Assembly: GCA_022606135.1 (NCBI GenBank)
Contig: JABYQN010000003.1
Location: 186,001 to 250,000, forward strand
Length of the DNA stretch: 64,000 bases
Direction of reading: 5' to 3'
Source: Fomes fomentarius
Taxonomy: Eukaryota > Basidiomycota > Agaricomycetes > Polyporales > Polyporaceae
This document shows, piece by piece, positions 24,930 to 34,915 of the stretch. The notes beneath the pieces were generated by a model, which had not been told where the DNA came from, did no database searches, and worked only from the letters and a program-made list of their open reading frames with translations. Both the position numbers and the translations under genes were made by a program. The stretch's first letter is position 1. Each line of letters opens with the position of its first letter.

Positions 24930-26069
24930 ATGCCCGCCTTAGTCAACACGGTACTTTCCACTTCTTTCCCTCCCCCGGATCCCCCCGCGCCTCAGGAAGG
25001 GGACAAGGAATTTACTCGATTCCTGGTGGATACAACGAGTGCCAGTGTCGAAGATCTGGGTGTACTTCAATCGCGTATGGTAGCTATGCAGCGCGAATCA
25101 TCGCAGGTGAGTCACTGTGACGCATTACCAAGTCAATTCCTGCATGTTGATGTGGTACATAGTCATGCCACTATGCTCGCACAAGCGACATAAGTATACT
25201 CCAGTGCGTCGCAAATCTCTCTTGGCCTCGGCGCGTGCGGCGTGGCTGACCATCATCTGATAAAGGTTGACCCTTGCGCACCTACCTGGGTATGAAAAGG
25301 TCTTAGAGCTCGGCAGGATGCGCAAAAACCCGATACTACTCGACATAGGATGCGGTTGTGCGTATTTATTCCTGATACATAGATCGCTGAGTCATGATTG
25401 ACTACGATCCTGACAGTTGGTATCGATATCAGGAAAGCTATCCAGGATGGCTACCCAGCATCAAGCGCGATGGCTACTGGGTTTGACTCAGGTGAGCGAA
25501 TTATGCTGTTCTTGCTCCCAATGCACCTCTAACAAGATGTGATATGACCTATAGATATTTGGAAATTGGGTCTTGAGCTGTTCAGATCAAGGACAAACAA
25601 CTACGACATTCCCTTCGTTGCAGGCGACCTCTTCGATCCCTATTTTCTGGAAGCAGTATACCCCTTCTACACAATACCAAACTCCCCTGCCCCCTCACTA
25701 TCTAGTCTCACCTCCCTCAATCTGTTGCATGGTCAGGTGTCTATCGTCAGCGCCTGCCATGTCTTCCACCGTTTCGATGAAGCGCATCAACTCCAACTGG
25801 CGCGTGCTATATCCGGCTTATTATCACCACAGCCAGGCTCTATGATTCTTGGCGTGCACTCAGCGCGCCCCAATCATGGCAGAAAACTCGAGCCGAGTGG
25901 CGAGGGAGCAGTGGAAAGGTTCTACCATTCACCTAAAAGCTGGACCGAGCTATGGGACGGTGGACTTTTCCAGAAGGACACGGTGAAAGTCGAAGCGAGG
26001 CTAGTTGAGCTTGAGGGCGGGGCTAGCGAGGATCAGTGTATCATGGAGTGGTCCGTCACGAGAATGTGA
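24930..26069 (+). CDS. Class I SAM-dependent methyltransferase-like, copy 1, probably impaired
   Basis: Exons legible by comparison with the neighbour at 26414: 24930-25106, 25266-25357, 25417-25491 and 25555-26069. They carry ILLDIGCGFGIDIRKAI (the SAM-binding glycine motif), PFVAGDLFDP, the HGQVSIVSA strand, HRFDE and the family C-terminus CIMEWSVTRM. The conserved 41-nt exon 2 of the family, holding the YPC-I-SF-F motif, cannot be found in frame. The best candidate (25163-25193) is 31 nt and shifts the frame. This is therefore a pseudogene, a gene with an altered exon, or one where a sequencing error matters. Substrate unknown. Confidence 0.6.
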
Positions 26070-26413
26070 GGGTCAGATGGTACGTCGCCTGATGAAGCTC
26101 AATCTGACACCTCTGATCTCACAATGCCAGCCTTCCGCAGTGGAGTAGCTCTACTACTTAGTGACCACAGTACCCGTCCTTTGGCGCAAGTACACATACT
26201 AAATTACGAATACATACTCGCTGCGCTTGTTGAACTTCTTTTTTCATCTACAGAGGAATTTAGTAACGCCCAATTTGACACCAGCGTTGACCTTGACGTA
26301 TCTGTCGTGCACGCTGATACGTCGCCTCTAACTCTAACCTTCTCTCTCGAGCAACCTTATTCCGCCCATCTTCATGACCTCAACGCCAACTCCAAGCCTC
26401 CCCACCCAACACG

Positions 26414-27587
26414 ATGCCGGAACAGGATGCTACTCGTCCTATCCCTTATTCAGACTCCCACCTTTCCGTCGAGGGAACCGAGAAGTTCTATCATCTAGAC
26501 AACGATGCACTCGAGTTTTTCAAAGCTGCGAGTGGCATAACGGACGAGGAAGGGCTGAGGACGCATATCATTACTGTGCAGCGCGAGGCGTACAAGGTAC
26601 TTTGTCTGTTTCATCCTCAGCTAGGCTAGTTTACTGATTGCATGGCAAAGCTCCACGCGTATCCATGCATAGCGAGCTTCGACTTCACGAAGTACGTACG
26701 TCACAATTCGCAGCTTCCGGTTATGCACTCGGAGGTCGATGGTATACTCATATCAAATTGACAGTCTCAGGCTTGCGCGGCTCCCGGGATACAGCCAGCT
26801 CCTTGAGCTTGGCCGGAAACGCAAGAATCCTATACTAGTCGAAATCGGATGCTGCTGTACGCTACATCTAACTGGTTATCGTAGAAGCCGTAGGCTCATG
26901 CTCACACAACTCATCATAGTTGGCAACGACATCAGGAAGGCCATCCTGGACGGTTACCCTGTCGATTCGGTCATTGCGGTCGACAATGTCCCAGGTGAAC
27001 ATCCCGTTATCTCCTCTAACAGCTGGATCCAGTTCCTGATGGTCGGTCATACTACAGGGTTCTGGGCTCTGGGTCATCGACTCTTCAACACGACTCCACA
27101 AACATTCCCTGTACCCTTTCTCAACGGGGACGTCTTTGATCCCGACTTTCTGACGATTGTTGATCCTATCTATACTCAGCCCGACACACCACGGCCAAAG
27201 CTGTCGGAAGCAGCTAATCTCAACGAGCTCCATGGACAGGTCTCCGTCGTCAGCATCTGCGCGGTATTCCATCTGTTCGAAGCCAAGACCGCGCAGGTGC
27301 ACCTCGCTCGAGCGATTGCCGGACTGCTCTCGCCGGAGCCCGGTTCGATGATGATTGGAGTTCACAGAAGTAATCCGGAGGAGGGGAGCAGGGCGGAGAG
27401 ATTTGCGGGGAAGGAATACACGATGTTCTATCACTCCCCAGAGAGCTGGTCGGCACTATGGGACGGAGAGATCTTTGAGAAGGGCACTGTAAAGGTCGAC
27501 ACACGGCTTGTCGAATACACGCGTTGGGCAGTCAACGGGAGTAGAGAGGACTTTTGGTTCATGGAGTGGTCCGTGACGAGGATCTGA
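26414..27587 (+). CDS. Class I SAM-dependent methyltransferase, copy 2 (intact)
   Basis: Five exons, 26414-26596, 26651-26691, 26765-26856, 26920-26994 and 27058-27587, join to 306 residues, normal for the basidiomycete UmtA-like methyltransferase family. Motifs in order: the YPCIASFDF exon, RLPGY, ILVEIGCCFGNDIRKAI (SAM-binding loop), VPFLNGDVFDPDFL, LHGQVSVVSICAVFHLF, RAIAGLLSPEPGS, FYHSPESW and the terminal WSVTRI. The family generally transfers methyl groups to small molecules in fungal secondary metabolism; the acceptor here is unknown. It lies tandem with copy 1 and 3' to 3' with the esterase copy at 27680 (93 bp between stop codons). The left edge of a 4.8 kb duplication falls at its stop codon. 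Confidence 0.85.
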
Positions 27588-27679
27588 ACGTTGCCAACAA
27601 ACCAGATTTCGATTGTACTTTACTTCTCTTCTGGTAGAAGTCATAGTCGACGTACAGACTTTTAGAGCAGACCACTATC

Positions 27680-30026
27680 CTAGAAAACAAATCGGCGGCT
27701 CAACTGAAACACTGTGTCTGTGGCATTCACACGCTCGATGTCCGCTGTTATCTCCAGTGGGGTGTCGCCATCGTTGAATTGCAGAGTGGCACGTGCACTT
27801 GTGTTGAATAATGGCCATTGTACTCCATCCGCACCGTTTGGGTCGAGGTTGTTTGCGAAGCGGACAAAGTAAGTTGTCATATCACTGGGGCCAAAGGCTG
27901 TCAGCAGGTCGCTACCGTGGACCTGCCATCTGGATATGAGTGTCTAATCTGGCAGACTTGAACATGGACTTACATCCCCAATGCCAGGAAAGTTCCCTCG
28001 AGCGCTCACTATCGTGCTTGTGTCAACTCCCTGCTCTGTAACTGACAAGACATAGACATACAAAAGTTGTACGCTTGATGAGTTGAAGCGTATTCTGCCA
28101 AGAGCGCCCGTCGTTGCGCCTGAAAGAACCAGTCCCCTTGCAATGCAGCAATCCGTTTGTACTGGGGTGTGAATGCGTTCGCACTACCAGTGTCGAATGG
28201 GGAGCCGGCCGACGGATCAGAAGGGTATGCTTGGAGGATTGGTTGGATATCGGCGATAGATGCGCCTAGGAACCAGAATTGCGCAATGAAGTTTGCGAAC
28301 TCATCGTCGGTGCTGGCGGCGATTCGTGAGCCTCATTGCAGACGAGGAACGCTTGTTGAGATTAAGAGGATCAAGCACATACGTGATATTCAGATTGCCA
28401 AGCGAGAAGAGTGTCCCTTCGTCCTTCACATCGCCTGGCACGGTGATGAGCGACCACTCTGCGAGGGACATGCACAACTACGTACCAATGATGAAAGGAA
28501 TCCTTGCAAGCTTCCCCTTTAGTGCGAGTTCTTGAATTGGCTCCTTGATGAAGACGCCATCTGCGCGCGGCATGTACGGAGTTGCAAGGCCCTGTCCGGG
28601 ATGTCAGCCTATACAGTACCAAGCAACAAGATACAAGCAGGTTCTTACACCGAGAGAGGTAAGACCAGGCGTATTGTTCGCAGCAGTGAGTAAGCTGTCC
28701 GACGACACAGTGCGCAAGCAGGCAAGCGTGTCCGATTCGTCAGCGCACCCAACCTCATCAACGACAAAGTCATAGGTGCTCTGGAGATCGGTTATATCTC
28801 CGGTAGGCACAAGAGACCCAGAGCTCATAATACCGGCACGGAACAGACCCTCGGTGTCTCCGTCATTGGTGAGCATGTGTAGGGCAACTGATATGGCACC
28901 CGCACTCTCCCCCCAGCTGAATACATATGTTCGTCAGATTGTGTGCGCTCGAGGGATGATACAGGTAGCTCACATCGTAACCTTAGTCGGGTCACCACCA
29001 AATGCAGAGATGAATCTGTTGACCCAGCGCAGAGCAGCACGCTCTACAACTCGCACGTTGGTGGAAAGACGTACGGCATGAACCATGATAAATACGTACG
29101 ATCCTGGAGGCCTAGATTTCCGAGGCCTGCGTCTTTCATCTCTTGTCCGCCAAGAAACCCAAAGACGTTGAGACTGTTCATCGTACTTAGGAAGATTTCA
29201 TGCCCAACAGCTCTGCGTCGGTCACGTACCGGTAGTTTACAGCGACGAAAATTGTGGGTTGTCCGATGTCCATGGATCTCTGTACCACAGCACTGCCATT
29301 GCAGAATCCCCTGAAGACGACGTTAGTCTGATTAGCAACCCACACGTCGATCGAGAGCCATACATCGAGTTAGACCCGAAAGCAAAACCTCCGCCATGAA
29401 CCCACTGAAGGTGCCGAAGTGCCGAGGTACTAGTAAGCTACAATGACACAGCAGCTAACATGGTCAAAGATACTCACCAATAGGACTGGCAGATTGGCAT
29501 CCGCAGAGATATAGGACGGACGAATAATATTGAGGTATAAACCTGTACATAGCGTAGATGTGGTCAGCACACGAGATGCAACTATGTAAGATTTGTCACC
29601 GACAGTCCTCGCTCTGGGGCACGTCTGGGTTATTAGAGAATAGAGTGATCATTGGAGCGGCGTGCTGCAACAGCTCCAGAGGTATGTTCGGGGCACTAGG
29701 ATAGGTTGAGCGATGCATTGATCACCTAAGCTCGTCGCGTTGACAATCCCTTCATACGAAGTAAGGAGCTGAGGCTGGCAGAGACGAAGGTCGCCAATGC
29801 TTTACGTGAACAGTCAAATCCGAGAAGATGAGCGCGGATAGTGTGAGACTCACGGAGGTTGCGCGAACGGAACACCTAGGAAACTATCGATGGAATTGTT
29901 TCTGGTACCAACGACAATTGCAGGACCGAGCTGAAAGGTGGGATCGTCGTGGTCCTGGATAGAAGTTCGGTAGCTTGAGAATAGATACTGAAGCAGCGCA
30001 GCGAGCGCAATCTTGGTGAAGAGCAT
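27680..30026 (-). pseudogene. Type-B carboxylesterase/lipase, copy 5, with an exon-2 frameshift
   Basis: All 13 family exons are legible on the minus strand from the ATG at 30026: signal peptide MLFTKIALAALL; WVHGGGF in place of WIYGGGF; the canonical nucleophile motif [22 protein letters not shown]; and C-terminus RRFVF. Exon 1 (30026-29854) and the start of exon 2 read in frame through SYEGIVNATS. Near 29640-29655 one base is missing relative to all plus-strand copies: the expected PNIPLELLQ reads as RTYLWSCC and then a stop. The same shift is in copy 6, so it predates that duplication. Unless an unseen splice event repairs it, the gene cannot make full-length enzyme. Confidence 0.75.
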
Positions 30027-30078
30027 GGCCTCGTAGGGTCTCGATATTCTGATGAGTGGCCTTCCTTTGTGGGAATCC

Positions 30079-30085
30079 TTTATAT
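30079..30085 (-). promoter_or_regulatory. TATA box of esterase copy 5
   Basis: On the minus strand this reads ATATAAA, about 53 bp before the ATG at 30026. Confidence 0.45.
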
Positions 30086-30132
30086 CCGTGCCCTAGCTAG
30101 ACAACCTGTGACCACAGGGATCCACGGTCGAC

Positions 30133-30148
30133 GGCGCCCCGACCTCGG
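30133..30148 (-). promoter_or_regulatory. Conserved upstream block of esterase copy 5
   Basis: The minus strand reads CCGAGGTCGGGGCGCC, 107 bp before the start codon. It differs by one base from the block before copies 1 and 3. Confidence 0.5.
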
Positions 30149-30149
30149 A

Positions 30150-32360
30150 AGCGATCAAGTACTTCCCCGCCCATTTAGGACGGGACGAACAGCAGTCCTT
30201 ACATCCGTAATGGATGAGCCCGTGACACGCACAACTAACGATATAGAATTGTAGTGTGCATTCACACCTGGCCCCAAACTTTACTTCCGGTTCACAAGAA
30301 CAGGACCTAGACTGCAAGGTGACGTCAGAGCGTTTTCTGCTTCCGAGAATATGAGCAATCAGGGTAGAGGGAACAGTTTACGTACCAATTCTGAGAGCTC
30401 ATTGAAGCGGTCATTGCGCTGCCGCAACTTTCTAGGATAGCAGCCAGTAGTATGCAGCCAGGGCCATCCAGTGAAACTCGTTGGATCAGCAAATGGAAGC
30501 AGTCAATTAAACGAAAGCTTCTCCATGGCGAACAACTCACATGAGCTGCCTCAGACTGCACATGCTAACACGAACCGGACCGGCGGAGGGTCATCATCAA
30601 CAGGTGTCATCAAGCCGTAGGACTCAGTGTCACGCTCCACAGCACCCCACCGGTGTCATGGAGGCGGCTCCATGTAGATAGCATTAGCTTTTACAGGCCT
30701 TGGAGTCATTAACTTGCGACAAGTCTTGGCAAGCCTGGTGGCGTGAAGACCGCCGCTAAGCAGGCGCCACGACGACCGCACCAGATACTATCTTACCATG
30801 TCTGTCAGACCATGCATATTGGTAAAATACAATCTCAATATGTCAGATAGAAGAGTCTTGTCTACAAAGTGCATACCACGCACCGTCTGTATCAAATCTA
30901 GTGTTGATGGTCAATTGGAAGGTGTGTACAGTTGCTCTAGCGCTGGGAGAGACATGGGCGCTCCCACTCGAATTGATCCGGAAGCCTCCGAGCTTGCTCT
31001 TCCTCTCAGACTGCCACTTCGTAAGTCTTCACATTGACTCTGACTCACTTCTATGTGTAGGTTCATTGTTGGGGGCATCGCAAGCGGTAAACAGTAACAC
31101 CATTTGCAGTGAATACTAGTCTAGAGGAATTTGGCTCTCATAGTAGGGTACGCACAACGAATTTTCATTGATTGGAGCCTCTGAATTTAATCTTTGATCA
31201 GGTGGAGTAATTCCAAAGCATTGACCTATGTAGAACTGTTTGGAATCTTATACCAATAATGCTGTAGTACTGAGTCTAGGTCCGGGTACACACACAAAAA
31301 CAATTGGTCAGTCGACGACGCGATATGCGGAGTGAAGTGAGGACAGAAATGCCTTGATGGCCATGGCGGGATGACAATATGAAGGAGGAAGGAGACTCGC
31401 TGTTCCTACTTACTTGAAGGGCTTTATTCTTTTGCTGTATCTGGATTTCCGATATCGCCGGCGCTGCTCATAGCCTATCTAACACTCGTATGGTGTCCCC
31501 TGTCGTAGTCCAACCACACAAGCGTTGCATCTCGAGCCAACTCGCTGAATACCTGCAGATGGCCTTAGAAATACACCGTCCGCCCGAATAACAATGTCGG
31601 ATCATCGGGATGCATTCATCTTGCACTTGACACTGATAGCAATGACTATGGGACGCGAATGTTGGACGATGCCTTGTAAGTTGCACTTAGTTAGACCCGG
31701 AGACGGAATTCGAAGAGACCTTCTCATGGACTCGCGATAGCAAACGCTCATCGTAAGATCCGCTTTGAACCCGTGCCTCCTGCACGACATGGGTAATCGG
31801 CCGCAGTCATGACAAATCGTGAATGGAAAATCAGTCTATTGCACTTGCACTACCAGCATATGATTAGGATAGACAGATGCGATCATTGTTATAACCGGGC
31901 TCATTGCCTTTTTCAGACTTCGAGTGCTATCCAGGAACTAGCGCATTGTCCACACGATGCGATGCCGGCAGGTGGGAGCTTGTTGTTACACCGATAGGTA
32001 CAGCTGTGCCAAGTGTACAGTTCTGCATACGGGAACCTGTTCTACTTAGGCACTCGGTTACGCTAATCGTGTCTGAACATGAGGTCATGTATCAACTTAC
32101 TGCAGCTCCTTCAGTCCAGAGCGGTGACCCAGGAGTCCGCCAGCACTTCATTATGGAAAACACGACCCATCATACCACTATCGCCCTTCACCGTGCATGT
32201 ATACCGAGACCCACATAGTGACACCGTACCGCAACCTTATATGACATCATGATAGTACACTTGTATGATGTCGGAGGAGAATAGAAATCACACCACGAAT
32301 GGTACACAGACCATGTAGTCCTATGAAGCCAAGTGGGTTTTCCCTGATCGTTCCGTGGAC
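30150..32360. other. Upstream DNA of esterase copy 5, no gene
   Basis: Only short open frames are present. The stretch is paralogous to 34920-37300 in the second duplication unit, which argues that it is non-coding DNA carried with the esterase. Confidence 0.5.
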
Positions 32361-32459
32361 CATGTGAATGTTGCAAACACAGATCTCGGTTGTACTTTAC
32401 TTATTTTCTGGTAGGAGTCATACTAGTCGACGTACAAACTTTTAGAGCAGACCACTATC

Positions 32460-34792
32460 CTAGAAAACAAATCGGCGGCTCAACTGAAACACTGTGTCTG
32501 TGGCATTCACACGCTCGATGTCCGCTGTTATCTCCAGTGGGGTGTCGCCATCGTTGAATTGCAGAGTGGCACGTGCACTTGTGTTGAATAATGGCCACTG
32601 TATCGCATCCGCGCCGTTCGGGTTGAGGTTGTTTACAAAGCGGACGAAGTAATCTGTCATATCACCGGGGCCAAAGGCTGTCAGCAGGTCGCTACCGTGG
32701 ACCTGCCATCTGGATATGAGTGTCTAATCTGGCAGACTTGAACATGGACTTACATCCCCAATGCCAGGAAAGTTCCCTCGAGCGCTCACTATCGTGCTTG
32801 TGTCAACTCCCTGCTCTGTAACTGACAAGACATAGACATACAAAAGTTGTACGCTTGATGAGTTGAAGCGTATTCTGCCAAGAGCGCCCGTCGTTGCGCC
32901 TGAAAGAACCAGTCCCCTTGCAATGCAGCAATCCGTTTGTACTGGGGTGTGAATGCGTTCGCACTACCAGTGTCGAATGGGGAGCCGGCCGACGGATCAG
33001 AAGGGTATGCTTGGAGGATTGGTTGGATATCGGCGATAGATGCGCCTAGGAACCAGAATTGCGCAATGAAGTTTGCGAACTCATCGTCGGTGCTGGCGGC
33101 GATTCGTGAGCCTCATTGCAGACGAGGAATGCTTGTTGAGATTAAGAGGATCAAGCACATACGTGATATTCAGATTGCCAAGCGAGAAGAGTGTCCCTTC
33201 GTCCTTCACATCGCCTGGCACGGTGATGAGCGACTATTCTGCGAGGGACATGCACAGCTACGTACCAATGATGAAAGGAATCCTTGCAAGCTTCCCCTTT
33301 AGTGCGAGTTCTTGAATTGGCTCCTTGATGAAGACGCCATCCGCGTGCGGCATGTAGGGAGTTGCAAGGCCCTGTCCGGGATGTCAGCCTATATAGTACC
33401 AAGCAACAAATTACAAGCAGGTTCTTACTCCGAGAGAGGTAAGACCAGGCGTATTGTTTGCAGCAGTGAGTAAGCTATCCGACGACACAGTGCGCAAGCA
33501 GGCAAGCGTGTCCGATTCGTCAGCGCACCCAACCTCATCAACGACAAAGTCATAGGTGCTCTGGAGATCGGTTATGTCTCCGGTAGGCACAAGAGACCCA
33601 GAGCTCATAATACCGGCACGGAACAGACCCTCGGTGTCTCCGTCATTGGTGAGCATGTGTAGGGCAACTGATATGGCACCCGCACTCTCCCCCAGCTGAA
33701 TACATATGTTCGTCAGATTGTGTGCGTCCGAGGGATGATGCCGGTAGCTCACATCGTGACCTTGTTCGGGTCACCACCAAATGCAGAGATGAATCTGTTG
33801 ACCCAGCGCAGAGCAGCACGCTCTACGACCCGCGTGTTAGTTGAGGCACGTACGGTATGAGCCATGAACACTACATACGATCCTGGAGGCCTAGATTTCC
33901 GAGTCCTGCATCTTTCACCTCTTGTCCGCCAAGAAACCCGAAGACGTTGAGACTGTTCAACGTGCCTAGTAAAATCTCATACCCATAAGATTGAGCAGGT
34001 CACGTACCGGTAATTGACAGCGACGAAAATAATGGGCTGTCCGATGTCCATGGATTTCTGCACCACAGCACTGCCATTGTAGAATCCCCTGAAGGCGAGG
34101 TTAGTCTGATTAGCACCCACATGTCGATCGAGAGCCATACATTGAGTTAGACCCTAAAGCGAAGCCTCCGCCATAGATCCACTGAAGGTGCCGAGGTGCC
34201 AGTCAGCCACAGCCAAAGCAGGTAACATGGTCAAAGATACTCACCAATAGGACTGGCAGATTGGCATCCGCCGAGATGTCGGAGGGACGAATGATGTTGA
34301 GATATAGACCTGTACATACAACGATATGGTCAGGACGCGAGATGCAAATGCATGAGGTTTGTCACCGACAGTCCTCGCTCTGGGGCACGTCTGGGTTCTC
34401 AGAGAATAGAGTGAGGAGTGGAGCGACGTCCAGCAACAGCTCCAGAGGTATGTTCGGGGCACTAGGAGAGGTTGAGCGATGCATTGATTACCGAAGCTCG
34501 TCGCGTTGACAGTCCCTTCATACGAAGTCAAGAGCTGAGGCTGGCGGAGACGAAGGTCGCCAATACTTTACGTGAACAGTCAAATCCGAGAAGATGATCG
34601 CGGATAATGTGAGACTCACGGAGGTTGCGCAAATGGAACACCTAGGAAACTATCGATAGAACCGTTTCTGGTACCAACGACAGTTGCAGGCCCGAGCTGA
34701 ACGGTGGGATCGTCGTGTTCCTGGATAGAAGCTCGGTAGCTTGAGAATGGATACTGAAGCAGAGCAGCGAGGGCAATTCTGGAGAAGAGCAT
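32460..34792 (-). pseudogene. Type-B carboxylesterase/lipase, copy 6, two frameshifts
   Basis: Minus-strand paralogue of copy 5 with the same 13-exon layout from the ATG at 34792 (MLFSRIALAALLQYPF). It keeps WIYGGGF, where copy 5 has WVHGGGF. It shares the exon-2 one-base shift with copy 5 (near 34425). In addition, the G run at the start of exon 8 (about 33686-33696) has five Gs where copy 5 has six, so AT|C TGG GGG AGA GTG replaces the codons for WGESAG and the frame breaks at the nucleophile itself. Homopolymer miscalling could mimic this second defect. Confidence 0.78.
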
Positions 34793-34843
34793 GGCCTCGT
34801 AGGTTTTCAATGCTCAGAGGGGTAGCTTTCTTCTGTGGGAATC

Positions 34844-34851
34844 TTTTATAT
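34844..34851 (-). promoter_or_regulatory. TATA box of esterase copy 6
   Basis: The minus strand reads ATATAAAA, about 53 bp before the ATG at 34792, the same spacing as copy 5. Confidence 0.45.
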
Positions 34852-34900
34852 CCGTGCCCCACCAGCCTGTGACCGGTGACCACGGGGATCCACGGTCGAC

Positions 34901-34915
34901 GGGGCCCCGACCTCG
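34901..34915 (-). promoter_or_regulatory. Conserved upstream block of esterase copy 6
   Basis: The minus strand reads CGAGGTCGGGGCCCC, 109 bp before the start codon, a slightly decayed form of the shared block. Confidence 0.4.

Larger units (their letters stand above)
27584..32363. repeat. Segmental direct duplication, unit A
   Basis: The segment from the MT2 stop codon through the minus-strand esterase and about 2.3 kb of its upstream DNA recurs in order at 32364-37300. Similar blocks include 31070/35850, 31322-31400/36553-36640, 31440-31590/36670-36810 and 32219-32300/37207-37300. The offset of about 4.77 kb holds through the gene. It grows to about 5.2 kb beyond 31320 because unit B has some 530 bp (about 36018-36550) that unit A lacks. 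Confidence 0.75.

Noticed and set aside
21092..27587. Secondary-metabolite gene cluster (P450 plus two methyltransferases plus esterases)
   Set aside because: No core enzyme (polyketide synthase, peptide synthetase, terpene cyclase), transporter or cluster regulator is visible in the window; adjacency alone is not enough.
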